The notes under the pieces are model-generated. The model had not been told where the DNA came from. It did not search any database and worked only from the letters and a program-made list of their open reading frames with translations. Source: Oscheius tipulae (taxonomy: Eukaryota; Nematoda; Chromadorea; Rhabditida; Rhabditidae). Taken from it: a stretch of DNA of 64,000 nucleotides. Positions 54,349-64,000 of this stretch are shown here, piece by piece (within the stretch, counting starts at the first letter, position 1; the number at the start of each line of letters is the position of its first letter). The translations under genes and the position numbers were made by a program. The DNA is taken from assembly GCA_037178975.1 (NCBI GenBank), contig JASJZH010000004.1, positions 6,696,001-6,760,000 of the forward strand, given 5' to 3'.

Positions 54349-56548
54349 CTAGTATTTTGGCTCTTCCGTTGAAGTGGTATCGGCTTCGAAGTCCACTTCT
54401 TCCACCTGCTTCGAGAATCTTCCTGAAAACAACAAGATTGGCAAACATCCTCGACCAAGCCTGAGTTACCCAGCCTGGACTATTGTGCAGATCGTGGCAA
54501 GACCCCTTTTGTTTCAATCTCTAATCAAGATGGTCGCTATTGAACCCATTGTTTACTGGGCGATAAAAGTGCTGCTTACAACACAGCTGTCGTCACTGAT
54601 ACAAAAAAACACAAAGTCTTACAACGACTTGACTGTCCACGTTTCCTTTTTTCTATTCTCTAACAGTCAGTCTATCCGTTGAACAACATGTTCTTCCGAA
54701 ATTTTCAATTTTCTACCTGGTAGAGTTCTATATAGTTTTAGTTTTGTATAGGGCTTTGAAGTTTCTACCTACCTTGTACTACTAGAATCACAAAGAATTC
54801 CGCCCGAAACTCACTCGTGAACGGCATGCTGGTTGTTGTGACCGAGGGGAAAACACTAGTCCTCTTCTTCTCCACGTTCTGGTGACTCTCCTCTACCGGA
54901 AGATCCATGTAGAATGACTCTGGATGAATCTGTCTCGTAGTCTTTTTCCGCGTCACAAAGTCAGCAAAAGTATGAATCTTGATCCTTAGGATCCCCTGCA
55001 AAAGGTCATGATTTGTCAGCAAATACTATGAACCTACATGCATATAGTAAAAAAGATAAGAACAAAGAACGTCGCCGAAAAGGTATAGTGGAACCAGAAT
55101 GATGAAAATCTTCCAATTAGTTCCAGGAACATAATCACCAAGTCCGATTAGCATCACTGTCGTTCCAGTGGTGTACAGAGCTGACCACCATCCGATTTCG
55201 TCTATTAACTGGAAACTGTTTTGGTCTGACTTGGAAAAGATCCTTTACCATGTGGACAGTGGCCGTGAAGCAGAGAACGAAGGCGAAGAAGAGAGTCAGA
55301 AGAGAAGAGAGGAGCAAATCGCTTGGTTCTCCTGTATCCACGTGCTGATTGAAGGCGAGCTTGATAAACTTCTGTACAACACGGAAGATTCCTCTTCCTA
55401 GGTATAGAATAACCAGGGAGATGATCTCTCCCATCTCGATCTTGAAGGCCATAAAGAGAGGGGCACAGAGCCACCCAAAGAGAAGAGTCAAGGCTTGACC
55501 TACGCCGGTGTGCGGATACTGTAACAAGAGGTACTTCGAAGAATGCTACGAACTCACCCTATCACCGTAGCCAACTGTAGTGTAGAGACTCCACGCATAG
55601 AGGAATCCTTGTCCCGCATTCTCTACAGATGTCTTGCTGGAATCCGTACTTTGTCTCGTGTAAAACAGATTCACTACCTCAACACACACTTCCTCAACTC
55701 CTCTACGACCTCCTGGGTTGTGAACTTGTTCAATGTTGCGAGCTCTTGAGCCACCTCGAAGCAGTCACTGAATGCCACTGGAACTGTAGCTGGTGCTTCT
55801 GCCTCCACCAGCTGAAATTGTACACTTTTGCAATCAAAACAGCTGTTATCGGGGAGGAAGGGGTGGCCGATAAGAACGAGACAGGGCGCTTATGGGTCAA
55901 AGCGTCACCCGAGGTGTTGGAGGGCCCATAAATTGTTTCAAGGTGTCCGATAACAGTACGTGTCAGGTGAACGTGATGTTTTGATCACAACTTACAATTA
56001 CAAAGGTCAAGGAGGCCAAAGAATCCAAAATAAAACTGACCAAAAACATATAACCGCCCCCAATGGTTAGAAAGACGACGATGGACAAGAAGGAGAAGAT
56101 GACGACTGCTCGGTTGGGAACAATTGAGGCATACTTCTGGATTGGTGGTCCGAGGTTACTCACTGACTTTTCTCTAGAAATAGAATATTTTCACGTGAAC
56201 TTAGACCATGTGAGGGAACGCCCAAATTTATCAGTTTAACCGCAAAAAGAGCACAGATCGCGAGCAGTATTCTCGATTATCTTCGAAAAAGATAGGTTTT
56301 ACAACTTCCTTCAAAATGTAAGAGACTCACTTGAACTTGAGATGCAGCGGAAGAACAATTGAACTCTCGGTTCCAGAATGACCATTCTTCGAGTCCGGAG
56401 TGAAAGTCAGAGATCTGCCAACTTTGACAGAAAGAGAGTTCGGGTTCAATGTCGATGGCGGAGCAAGGTAAGAATTGGCCGAGAGACTTGAGGGAGAGTA
56501 TCGTAGTTCACTTCCGAGGCCCGAATCGAGGGAAGACGGAGGAGACAT
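54349..56548 (-). CDS. Two-pore-domain (TWK-type) potassium channel
   Basis: ATG 56548 (MSPPSSLDSGLGSELRYSPS), Ser/Pro-rich cytosolic N-terminus, TM1 (AVVIFSFLSIVVFLTIGGGY), an extracellular cap, pore 1 with AWSLYTTVGYGD (about 55600-55555), TM2 (VGQALTLLFGWLCAPLFMAF) and TM3 (LLLSSLLTLFFAFVLCFTAT). Pore 2 is WWSALYTTGTTVMLIGLGDY (about 55190-55130) and TM4 is IFIILVPLYLFGDVLCSYLF. A cytosolic tail runs through one more intron (about 54763-54426) into an acidic C-terminus, GRFSKQVEEVDFEADTTSTE, stop 54349. Known role: background K+ conductance of excitable or muscle cells. In pore 2 the residue before IGLGD is Leu, where Thr is usual. Confidence 0.88.
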
Positions 56549-58097
56549 GGCACATTCGCTAACTAAAAAATTATTGTAAAGTACTGTTTGACAATAACCG
56601 AATACAAAGAAAAGAAGTGCAAATGGAGCGCATGGCATTCGACTGGCAATCTACTGGAATTGTCGAAGCGACAGCAGGAAGCGAAAGCGATGTCCATGAA
56701 AGAATTGGAAAAGAGAACAACTCACTGTCAATTTGGATCTCTGAACGGAACATAGAGGCGGTTAGTTCGCTCATTTGCAGCTCAAAACGAAGTGTCAAAG
56801 AGGCTTAGGGGAGAGATGCCTTCGTGAACGGTCTTGTCAATGAAACGAGTCACAAAAAGTATATTTCAGTTTTGCAGATGACAAAAATGCGGAAATGATC
56901 GAACATCGCCTGATCAAACATGCAGACACAAGCAAGTTGTTTCAAATGAGGTGGGCGGAATCTGTTCAGGCTTACGGAACTGATGTTGTATTTTGAATTC
57001 ACAAACCTTTAGGAAGCTTGTCAGGCAGACTCGAAAAACTGAGAGTTACTAAACTATTGACCTGCCAGGTTGGAAAACTGTCTGCCGTCTATACATAGCT
57101 GGGAGGAAGAAGAGAAATGGGAGTATCAAAATGGTTTTCGGACCGTTTAACGAAAATCTGACGACAGAAGGCAGTATGTTCCAGATGAATTTTGCGACAT
57201 ATCTACTTGGATGGCTGGAGAAGATTTTTAAAACATGATTGGAGAACCATTTAACCATTCCCCTATGAAAAGAATGAAACTGGGTTGAGGCAATCAACAG
57301 TTCCGAACATTTCCAATACGACCTCCGTCATGGCTCCAGTAAGTCCCAAAGACCTGAAGTTAGAACGATTGCGAAAGAAAGGATAGTCTCCTTGCAGTGA
57401 AGTGGTATGACCTGTAACAACTCGCCCTTATCACGGTCAATATTAAATTAAAGGCAAATATATTCAACCGTACGTAGAATGAGGGACAGTAACGTGTTTG
57501 TAGCTACCATAAGTACACAAACGGGCCGAAAGACAAGGTCAGAACGTAACCAAAGAGCGCAAAGTGTCTCTCAACTACTGATAACCGCGTCACTAATGCG
57601 ACAATTTAGAGGATTTTTACGGGCGAGAGACTATCAGGTGTGATTTCCGCCCCGAGCTCTGTGGGAAGAAAGGGAAAGGCTTGGGGGCTTTTGGGGTAGA
57701 CAAGGTCTCTAGACAGTGCGCGGGAAACAGCTGGTGAACACCTGCAAGGACTTCTTTGTCTGCTCTTCCGTTGAGGGTCGGACGAACGATCACATAATTA
57801 GTGGACAGACAGTTCTGCTATGTCAAAAACCGAAATGAAGGGAAGTGTTTCAAGTTTGACGAAGACGATCGACCTCGAAATCCTCATCAAAAGAAACTGC
57901 AAAAGAGTTGAAAAGTATCTTTACTCTCTCGTTTTAAACAGCTTCCTTCCCCTGTCTCCATTTCTTCTCTTTTCGTTCCATTGACCCCAACTGTTCAATG
58001 AAAATCGGCCGTGTTTATTTCACACGACTGCTCTTATTAATTACATTTCTACTGGGAACGTCCTCTCGCCTTTTCTCAGTCTCGAACTTGTCACGTA
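56549..58097. other. Divergent intergenic region between the K2P channel and receptor copy 6
   Basis: About 1.5 kb with no supported gene. The minus frame 57049-57297 is hydrophobic but has no family features. It contains the promoters of two divergent genes. Confidence 0.5.
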
Positions 58098-59684
58098 ATG
58101 TATCTCCTTCACATTATTGAACTTCTCGTCCATTCCCTGAGTCTGATCACAGCCACAATTGTGATCCTCAAACTGATGTTATACGACAATCTCCGTCTTC
58201 CCACAAGACTCTGCATCAGTATGATCTATTCTTCTGCGTATCTGTGTGACGGAGCCAACATCTACCTCGTTTTTCTCAAATTCAAAACAGGGCAAATGGT
58301 GTTGGCCTACGAACAAATTGTTAATCTAGGTAGGATCAATATTATTCCTTGTACCACTTCAGAACTGACTCCATTCCGTCTCGCTATCATCCTCAACGAG
58401 ATCGGAGCGTGGATTTACATCTGGGGAGTCTTGTTGACAGCCACTTCTCGTCTTCTGGATGCCCAGTTTCATATCGAATTCTATTGTAACTTCACGGTCT
58501 TCCTCATCTCACCCCTTTTCTTGTCCGTCATTGGATTCTCCACCTACTACTCCACTTCCATGATAATGTCGGGTATGCTTTTCCCTGGACACATGAACAA
58601 GTTGGATATTTTGAAAACAACATGAGAAGTAGAAGTACGTCTCTGGGAAGCGTATCGTGCATGTTATGAAACCTTCCGGTGGGAAACTTCTGAGGAGCCT
58701 TGCTCTGAGGAGTCTTCTGAAGAGACGGCTATTTCTCGTCAAAAAAAAAATCTTTGTGGTTAGCTGAACAGTCAGCCCACCGAGACCACCCGTTTCCGGT
58801 AGGGCTATCTGGGGAACTGTAAAGATAGCTTCCGATTCGACCAAGACTACTTATTAAATGTACTTGACCCTCAGTAAACTTGAAACATTTGGACAAAGCA
58901 CTCGATTTTTCTCACGAGTGCGAATTTGCTTACATCAACTCTGTTCTGCAGTAAGAACAAGAGAAAATTAAGTCAAGTTTGTAGGGGATCGAAAGACACG
59001 GTCCAAATGATTGGAAACTTCCAGAAGACAAGCAGCAAATAGGAGAATGCATCTTTTGCTTCGTTCAAATCTTCGGAGTCTTGGTAATTTTGGTGTATTT
59101 GTGATTGACAGATCTGTTTTGTAGGCTCTCCTCTGCACACTGTACATAAACAAAAAGAAATACAACAAGAATGTAGGCAAGCACGACTTGGAGAAACGCT
59201 ACAAGGTATCTTTTCTTGTAATCTCACATGCAAGTACATAGAACGCCTACATTTACAAGTTCAACCGTTCGGTCCTTCGCTCTCTGTTCGGAGAAGTCTG
59301 CTGTCGATTCCTCGGCTACTTCTGTATCATTGCCGTGACACTTGGAGCAACAGGTTATCCAACCTTTGGCCTGATGAGTTTCTGCTACATGACGGTAGTT
59401 TTTAGCTCTAGAACACAAACATCTTGTTTAGATAGTAGCCTTGGGGAATATTATCTTCCCCTGGTTCATTATACTTCGTCATATGGAAATCAAGCGATGT
59501 TTTCGGAAACACAAATCTGGAGGTTTGAAAAACTTTGGGTAGAAAGACTAGTACTTCAGCTGTAAAAGACCTGAATGGAAACTATCTGGCAATGACAACT
59601 ACTTCGAACGAGCACTTTGAATCTCTGAGCAAGGCTTGGAACCAGCCCAGTCTTCCCTACCAGATAGTTCGACCCTGTTTTTAA
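58098..59684 (+). CDS. SRE/SRA-superfamily-like 7TM receptor, copy 6
   Basis: Start MYLLHIIELLVHSLSLITAT (58098), stop 59684. The first two exons are fused without the usual intron (YDNLRLPTRLCISMIYSSAY). Then come NEIGAWIYIWGVLLTATSRL, FSTYYSTSMIMSG, an intron of about 450 nt, DKQQIGECIFCFVQIFGVL, LLCTLYINKKKYNKN, AYIYKFNRSVLRSLFGEVCC, IVALGNIIFPWFIILRHMEI and AVKDLNGNYLAMTTTSNEHF ending LSKAWNQPSLPYQIVRPCF. The ERLL motif of other copies is SRLL here, and HEIGTW is NEIGAW. Exons remain open, so it is probably a diverged functional copy. Confidence 0.64.
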
Positions 59685-60667
59685 ACTAACCTCTTGGTCT
59701 GACTCACGGTCTCCTCCTCAAAGTGTCCTTTAGCTGTTTTTATCCTGAAAACAGGGTAATGAGCTCTGTGACAATTCCCGATATTCAAAGAACAAGTGTC
59801 TTCTTTTTTCTTCTTCTGTTTACGCTTCTGTCCCGGTACCGATAAATATAGAAATTGTCGCGCGTTTTGTGAGAAAGAAGGCTTTTCGAGAAAGTCTCAG
59901 CCGATGGGAAGAGAGTGAGAGCTCACGTTGTCGAGACCTCATGGGTTTCGCAAACGCACATTTCTTACATGTTAGCATCCTTGAAGCGTCTTAAAACTGT
60001 AACTCTGTTAGCTTCACAGAAGTGCTCATTTTCGACGATATTTGCTGATAATATCGAGATGCGTTGCCCTTTTATCTTCACCATATTACTCAAATACGAT
60101 GAGACAATTTGATACCAGATATTTTGAGAGAAGGTACGAAAATCTCTTATTTTGATAGCAATGTAGAGACCCTTCTGTCAGAGCGACTGCTTAGAATTTA
60201 ATACCCGTATTTCTTCATCTGTCATGTTATATCACTTGTATCAGACAGGCTCAAAATAAGACGAAACTTAGGAAAACACATAGTAATTACTCTTTTTTGA
60301 CCACTATTTTTGTTCCTTGTGTCATTATTGCTTTACTCACTCGGAACACGTCTGGTTTTCTATCAGAGTCGAAAACATTAGTAGTCCTTCCAGATGTCTT
60401 CAATGAAAGGTGAGTAGAGAAGAATGGTTACTACAATGTGTTCAAGGGTTCATTCGTATTGAGATACAATCCCATAATCTACGCAGTCTCATGCTTACAT
60501 CCTCAGCCAGTTATAGACTGTACGCTTTTTTGTCTTGAGAAGTGAAAACAATCTCTTAATCAGTAACCCACTCATATTGATCTCCCGCCTTTGTGAGAAC
60601 ACTGTCAACAGACATTTCCCTAATCCTGGCGGATGTTTCAGCCTTGCCACTCACTTCACACGAGGAT
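59685..60667. other. Intergenic stretch between receptor copies 6 and 7
   Basis: No gene or repeat supported. Confidence 0.5.
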
Positions 60668-62452
60668 ATGCTACCTATCCATATTGTGGAGATGCTAATA
60701 CACATGTTGAGTATGAGCACCGCAAGCATTGTTATTTTGAAGATTCAGTTCTACGACAAACTCGGAGCCATCACCAAGTGGGTGTTTTTTCAAGCCCGTG
60801 TTTTACTCAAGACCACTAGTGCTGCAAGCTTTTGATATTCAAAACAGCCACAAACTTTCGGCTGCTGCTACACTTCCTATAAGCTGTTTGCAGACTCTGC
60901 ATATCACTGATCTACTTCTCCCCTTTTATAACGGACAGTGCGAATATTTACATGATCTACCACAGGATTCTGGTCAACCAGCCACTTCCCATCTACAGAC
61001 AAATAGTCACAGAAGGTACAGTTACAGCTCTCTTCTAGTCTCTCAACTTTAGAAATGACACCGCATCGCCAAGCTACCTTCTTCCATGAAATCGGCACCT
61101 GGATCTACATCTGGGGTGTGATACTGACAGCGACAGAACGCCTCCTTCACAGTCATTTTAATCGTGACTTTGTCGGTACTCTCAAAGTGACAGTTCTGAT
61201 CCCGTTCATTGTTGTCATCATCGGAGTTTCTTCGTATTACTGCACGACTCTTCTTTTGAGCGGTACCAGTTCCCATACCCTAGGAAAACAACCTTTTTCA
61301 GACAAGTATCAGCAAATAGCCGAAACAATCATTATCAGCTGTCAGCTTTTTGGTGTGGCGGCCCTTCTTTATACATTGTACTTGAACCAGAAAAGATACA
61401 AATCTGGAATTGGGGAGTGTTTGGAAGATCGCTATACTGTAAGTTGTTTCTCTCTATTGACTAGAGGAAAAAAGACTGTGACCAACAACTTTTGTGCTTG
61501 TATGTTGCAGTCTTAATTGCAACAAAACAAAGTTTCAAGAACAAACACTGAAAAACACACTGCCTTCAACTATTCCCAGGTCTTATTGAACAAAATTGGG
61601 AGCACAAAGCTTCAGAGACAAACAGCATATTCAGAGTGACAAGGAACCGATTGAGCTAGCAAAACGAAACTTTAGAATATCTTCGTGTTATTCAAGTTAC
61701 AAAAACAGTCAGTGCAAGAAAAAAAGTTCAGGGAAACTTTTCCTGATTTCGAAGTAGTTAAAATTCGATCTGTTCAAAAGTGCTTTGAACTGTAAGCGTT
61801 CCCGTAGAAAGTTACCATAATCACTTGTATAACTCTTGGCTTGCAAGGGCAAGTTCAGTAGCCAAGCCTTGCATAGTTCTTCTAACTACTATAGTTTTGT
61901 TAACAACCGAAGTAAGAATGTTAGAACTTGCAATCCGTCTCATAGCTACGAATAGTCCTTCTACGGTTTTATTAATATGCGGCTCCAATTTGTTTTGAAC
62001 TCGTTACCCAGCAAGTATGCTATCTTTCCAGAGATCCTACATCTACCGTTTCAACCGCTCCGTTCTCAAATCTCTCGTCGGAGAAGTCAGTTGTCGTTTC
62101 CTCGCTATCTGTTTCGTCATCCCTATTACTGCTGGTATCACCGAAGGAGAGTTGTATGGCTGGCTAGCCTTCTCCTATTTTACAGTATGCTCTTCCCTCC
62201 AAACTAATCGTATTTCCCTTCAGCTAATCCCTATTGGAAACATTGTCTTTCCGTGGTTTATCGTGCTGCGTCACATGAAGATAGACTGGTCGTGTGGGCG
62301 AAGACAGAACACCGGTAGGGAGATTGTCTAGCGTAATGAATTACCTGGCCTTTTCAGCAGTTCAAGATCTGAACGGGAACAATCTGGCCATGGTCGAGAG
62401 TACAGAAGTCCACTTCAATGCACTGAGTAAAGCATGGAATATGAAAAGATGA
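60668..62452 (+). CDS. SRE/SRA-superfamily-like 7TM receptor, copy 7
   Basis: Start MLPIHIVEMLIHMLSMSTAS (60668), stop 62452 after LSKAWNMKR. Exons: FYDKLGAITK; LCISLIYFSPFITDSANIYM; MTPHRQATFFHEIGTWIYIW with GVILTATERLLHSH; VSSYYCTTLLLSG; DKYQQIAETIIISCQLFGVA; LYTLYLNQKRYKSG; then an intron of about 590 nt; YIYRFNRSVLKSLVGEVSCR; LIPIGNIVFPWFIVLRHMKI; AVQDLNGNNLAMVESTEVHF. All parts are open. The long intron (61440-62030) holds no recognisable element. Confidence 0.68.
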
Positions 62453-63514
62453 GGTTATAAAACGCAGCTCATTATTTGTTCTTGTATTGACCGGCGATCA
62501 GGGTTTCTTCGAACTATCATTCCAAAGGGTTATCATAAAAATCAACCACGTGTCAGTGGAATAAAAGAAGAAGCAAGCTACAGTAAAACAAAGTTCCCAT
62601 GTCAAACAACAAAAATACTCGATTGTACTACAGCTTGCTGCGCTTATTCTAAATGCGAAGAGGTAGAAATATTTATTGAACAGTGAAACTAATGGAAAAC
62701 CTCTAAAAAAATTGTTTCGGTATTTTAGTATTGCCAACTGACTCATTATCGGGCTCTCTTCTTCCGATGCATCCATAATATCAACTTCCCGATTCTATTT
62801 TCGTCTTTTTGTTCTTATGCAGCGACTATTCAGATATATGTAATTGTCGTCCTTCTAGAGTACGGAAAGGACTGAGAGAGGTAACTGCTCAAAGCAGCGA
62901 AGGTCTTTACGCTTGTAACCGAGAAATATTGCAAACAGCTGCCTATGCAGGATTCCAAAAAGTTCATAGAGAGATCACAGGTTCAAAGAAATTGATTTTA
63001 CTTTTTCAAAACGATGCAAAGAAAAGTTTGACAGCAAAACTGACTTTCCTTATGCAACAGGGCAATGAGGTTCATAAGGTAGCATCGCCAGTGGTTTCTA
63101 AGCCTTTCAAGTTATGAACCCATTCACGATGCTTCCTTCTGAATACTCAACCTCTGATTAAAAGAGCAACTCCGCCCACAGATTTTTTTTCGCTCAACAA
63201 CATAGTTCTCTTCAAGTCAAATAGAGCAAAACAATTATTACCAGGTACGTGCATCCAATTTAATAGTTCTAACCCCATTTGCGGTCTACCTATTTTGAAA
63301 CTACTTGTCATCTAGAAAGTTTCTCTTTTGCTCCTCCTCGAATCTAAAACCTTAAACAGCAAATAGCGACCTTTGATACCCTCTCTTTCCAGCTGCCAAA
63401 CAAACTCTTCACCACGTCGTTTTGCACCTGTCAGTAGTACTAACAATAAGTTTATTGCTCTCTCCGTCTGGTACTTATTAACTTCTCTGATCATATGATT
63501 TATAGCTTCTGCGA
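62453..63514. other. Intergenic stretch, weak open frames only
   Basis: A plus frame at 62809-63117 (EVTAQSSEGLYACNREILQT) and a minus frame at 63312-63533 (MAGRGPFAEAINHMIREVNK) look somewhat protein-like but have no recognised family or splice support. Confidence 0.45.
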
Positions 63515-63953
63515 ATGGACCGCGGCCTGCCATCCTTCTTTGCTCTCACTGTGGACTTGTTTAATGGGACAGATGAAAATAGTGCAGAAACACTTTTTTT
63601 CCCAGAGAGTCGAGATCTACTTGGTGGGAGACATCTTCCGATTGGAAATGACAAAATGTGGCCAATACCGCTACTTGGACCACCTATGGAAAATAGAAGT
63701 ATCTTCAACCAGGTCGGTCGACCTATTCATGTAGTTCTGTCTGCTAACTGAAAAATCTTGAGAGAGAAACAGTCTACAAGACCTCTTTCAGCCCCAGTTC
63801 GAGCTCTACGACAACGAGAAAGGCTTCTTCTACTACTTCTTCAACGTGCTTTGTGTTCTGAGCATTCTTTTTGCTATTGTCATGAACTCGATACTGCTGG
63901 AGCTCTTGCGTAGAAGATGGAAATTTCTCATCAGAGTAGGGAACAATGCCTAG
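63515..63953 (+). CDS. Small single-pass membrane protein
   Basis: Two exons (63515-63712 and 63793-63953). The first begins MDRGLPSFFALTVDLFNGTD and runs to the GTCGGT donor after IFNQ. The second begins after CTTTCAG with PQFELYDNEKGFFYYFFNVL and contains one TM (VLCVLSILFAIVMNSILLEL) and a basic tail RRRWKFLIRVGNNA. The N-glycosylation sequon NGTD and the lack of a signal peptide suggest type III or a missing upstream exon. No family is recognised. It is the last gene before the window edge. Confidence 0.5.
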
Positions 63954-64000
63954 TTACCACCAAAGACTTTTGAGCGTCCCTTCTTCTTCCTTCTCTTCGT

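Noticed and set aside
57049-57297. Hydrophobic minus-strand open frame upstream of the K2P channel
   Set aside because: No recognisable receptor or channel motif and no neighbouring exons.

Overview
The window is nuclear DNA from a nematode. The evidence is a cuticle collagen with the nematode N-terminal domain, ground-like (Hedgehog-related) proteins, a MLT-10-like moulting protein, an EGF plus DEG/ENaC channel of the EGAS type, nematode-type serpentine chemoreceptors and many 35-50 nt GT-AG introns. It is a rhabditid-type genome that I cannot name to species. No bacterial, organellar or CRISPR sequence was seen. Gene models were spliced by eye, so outer ends and diagnostic exons are firmer than every internal junction.

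Layout. 1-1.2 kb (-): 5' part of a SIRT1/sir-2.1 deacetylase, cut by the window edge. 2.36-4.34 kb (+): SLC17-like MFS transporter. 4.4-4.9 kb (-): small possibly mitochondrial protein. 6.0-6.8 kb (-): ground-like protein. 7.1-7.7 kb (+): Cys/Gly-rich secreted protein. 7.9-12.5 kb (-): EGF/DEG-ENaC channel with a deleted mariner in an intron. 12.6-14.5 kb: three small unknown genes, two of them divergent paralogues. 14.7-17.7 kb: tandem repeat array holding a complete LTR element that carries only gag and protease. 18.0-19.9 kb (-): Core-2/I-branching glycosyltransferase. 21.0-21.9 kb (+): cuticle collagen. 22.4-22.9 kb: inverted duplication of a Cys-rich sequence. 23.3-27.1 kb: STR-type receptor gene and two broken copies, with a pepsin-inhibitor-like secreted protein between them. 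27.9-28.4 kb (+): second ground-like protein. 28.6-29.8 kb (-): another STR-type receptor. 31.4 kb: tRNA-Thr. 31.5-34.4 kb (+): MLT-10-like protein. 34.5-35.7 kb (-): four-TM protein. 35.8-37.4 kb (-): Cys-loop anion channel. 38.0-39.9 kb (+): alpha-galactosidase/alpha-N-acetylgalactosaminidase. 40.2 kb (+): Gly/Tyr-rich secreted peptide.

40.6-62.5 kb holds seven paralogous seven-TM receptors resembling the SRE/SRA superfamily: five on minus (40.6-51.6 kb) and two on plus (58.1-62.5 kb). They flank a small secreted peptide gene and a two-pore K+ channel. A single-pass membrane protein gene lies at the right end.

Functionally, two themes dominate. One is cuticle, moulting and secreted matrix: the collagen, ground-like, Cys/Gly-rich, Gly/Tyr-rich and MLT-10 genes, four of which have close upstream TATA boxes. 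The other is sensory and excitable membrane proteins: chemoreceptors, DEG/ENaC, K2P and a Cys-loop channel. The most unusual object is the 1,854-bp LTR element at 15710-17563. It has identical 139-bp LTRs, a 5-bp target duplication, and an open gag-protease frame with no reverse transcriptase, RNase H or integrase.
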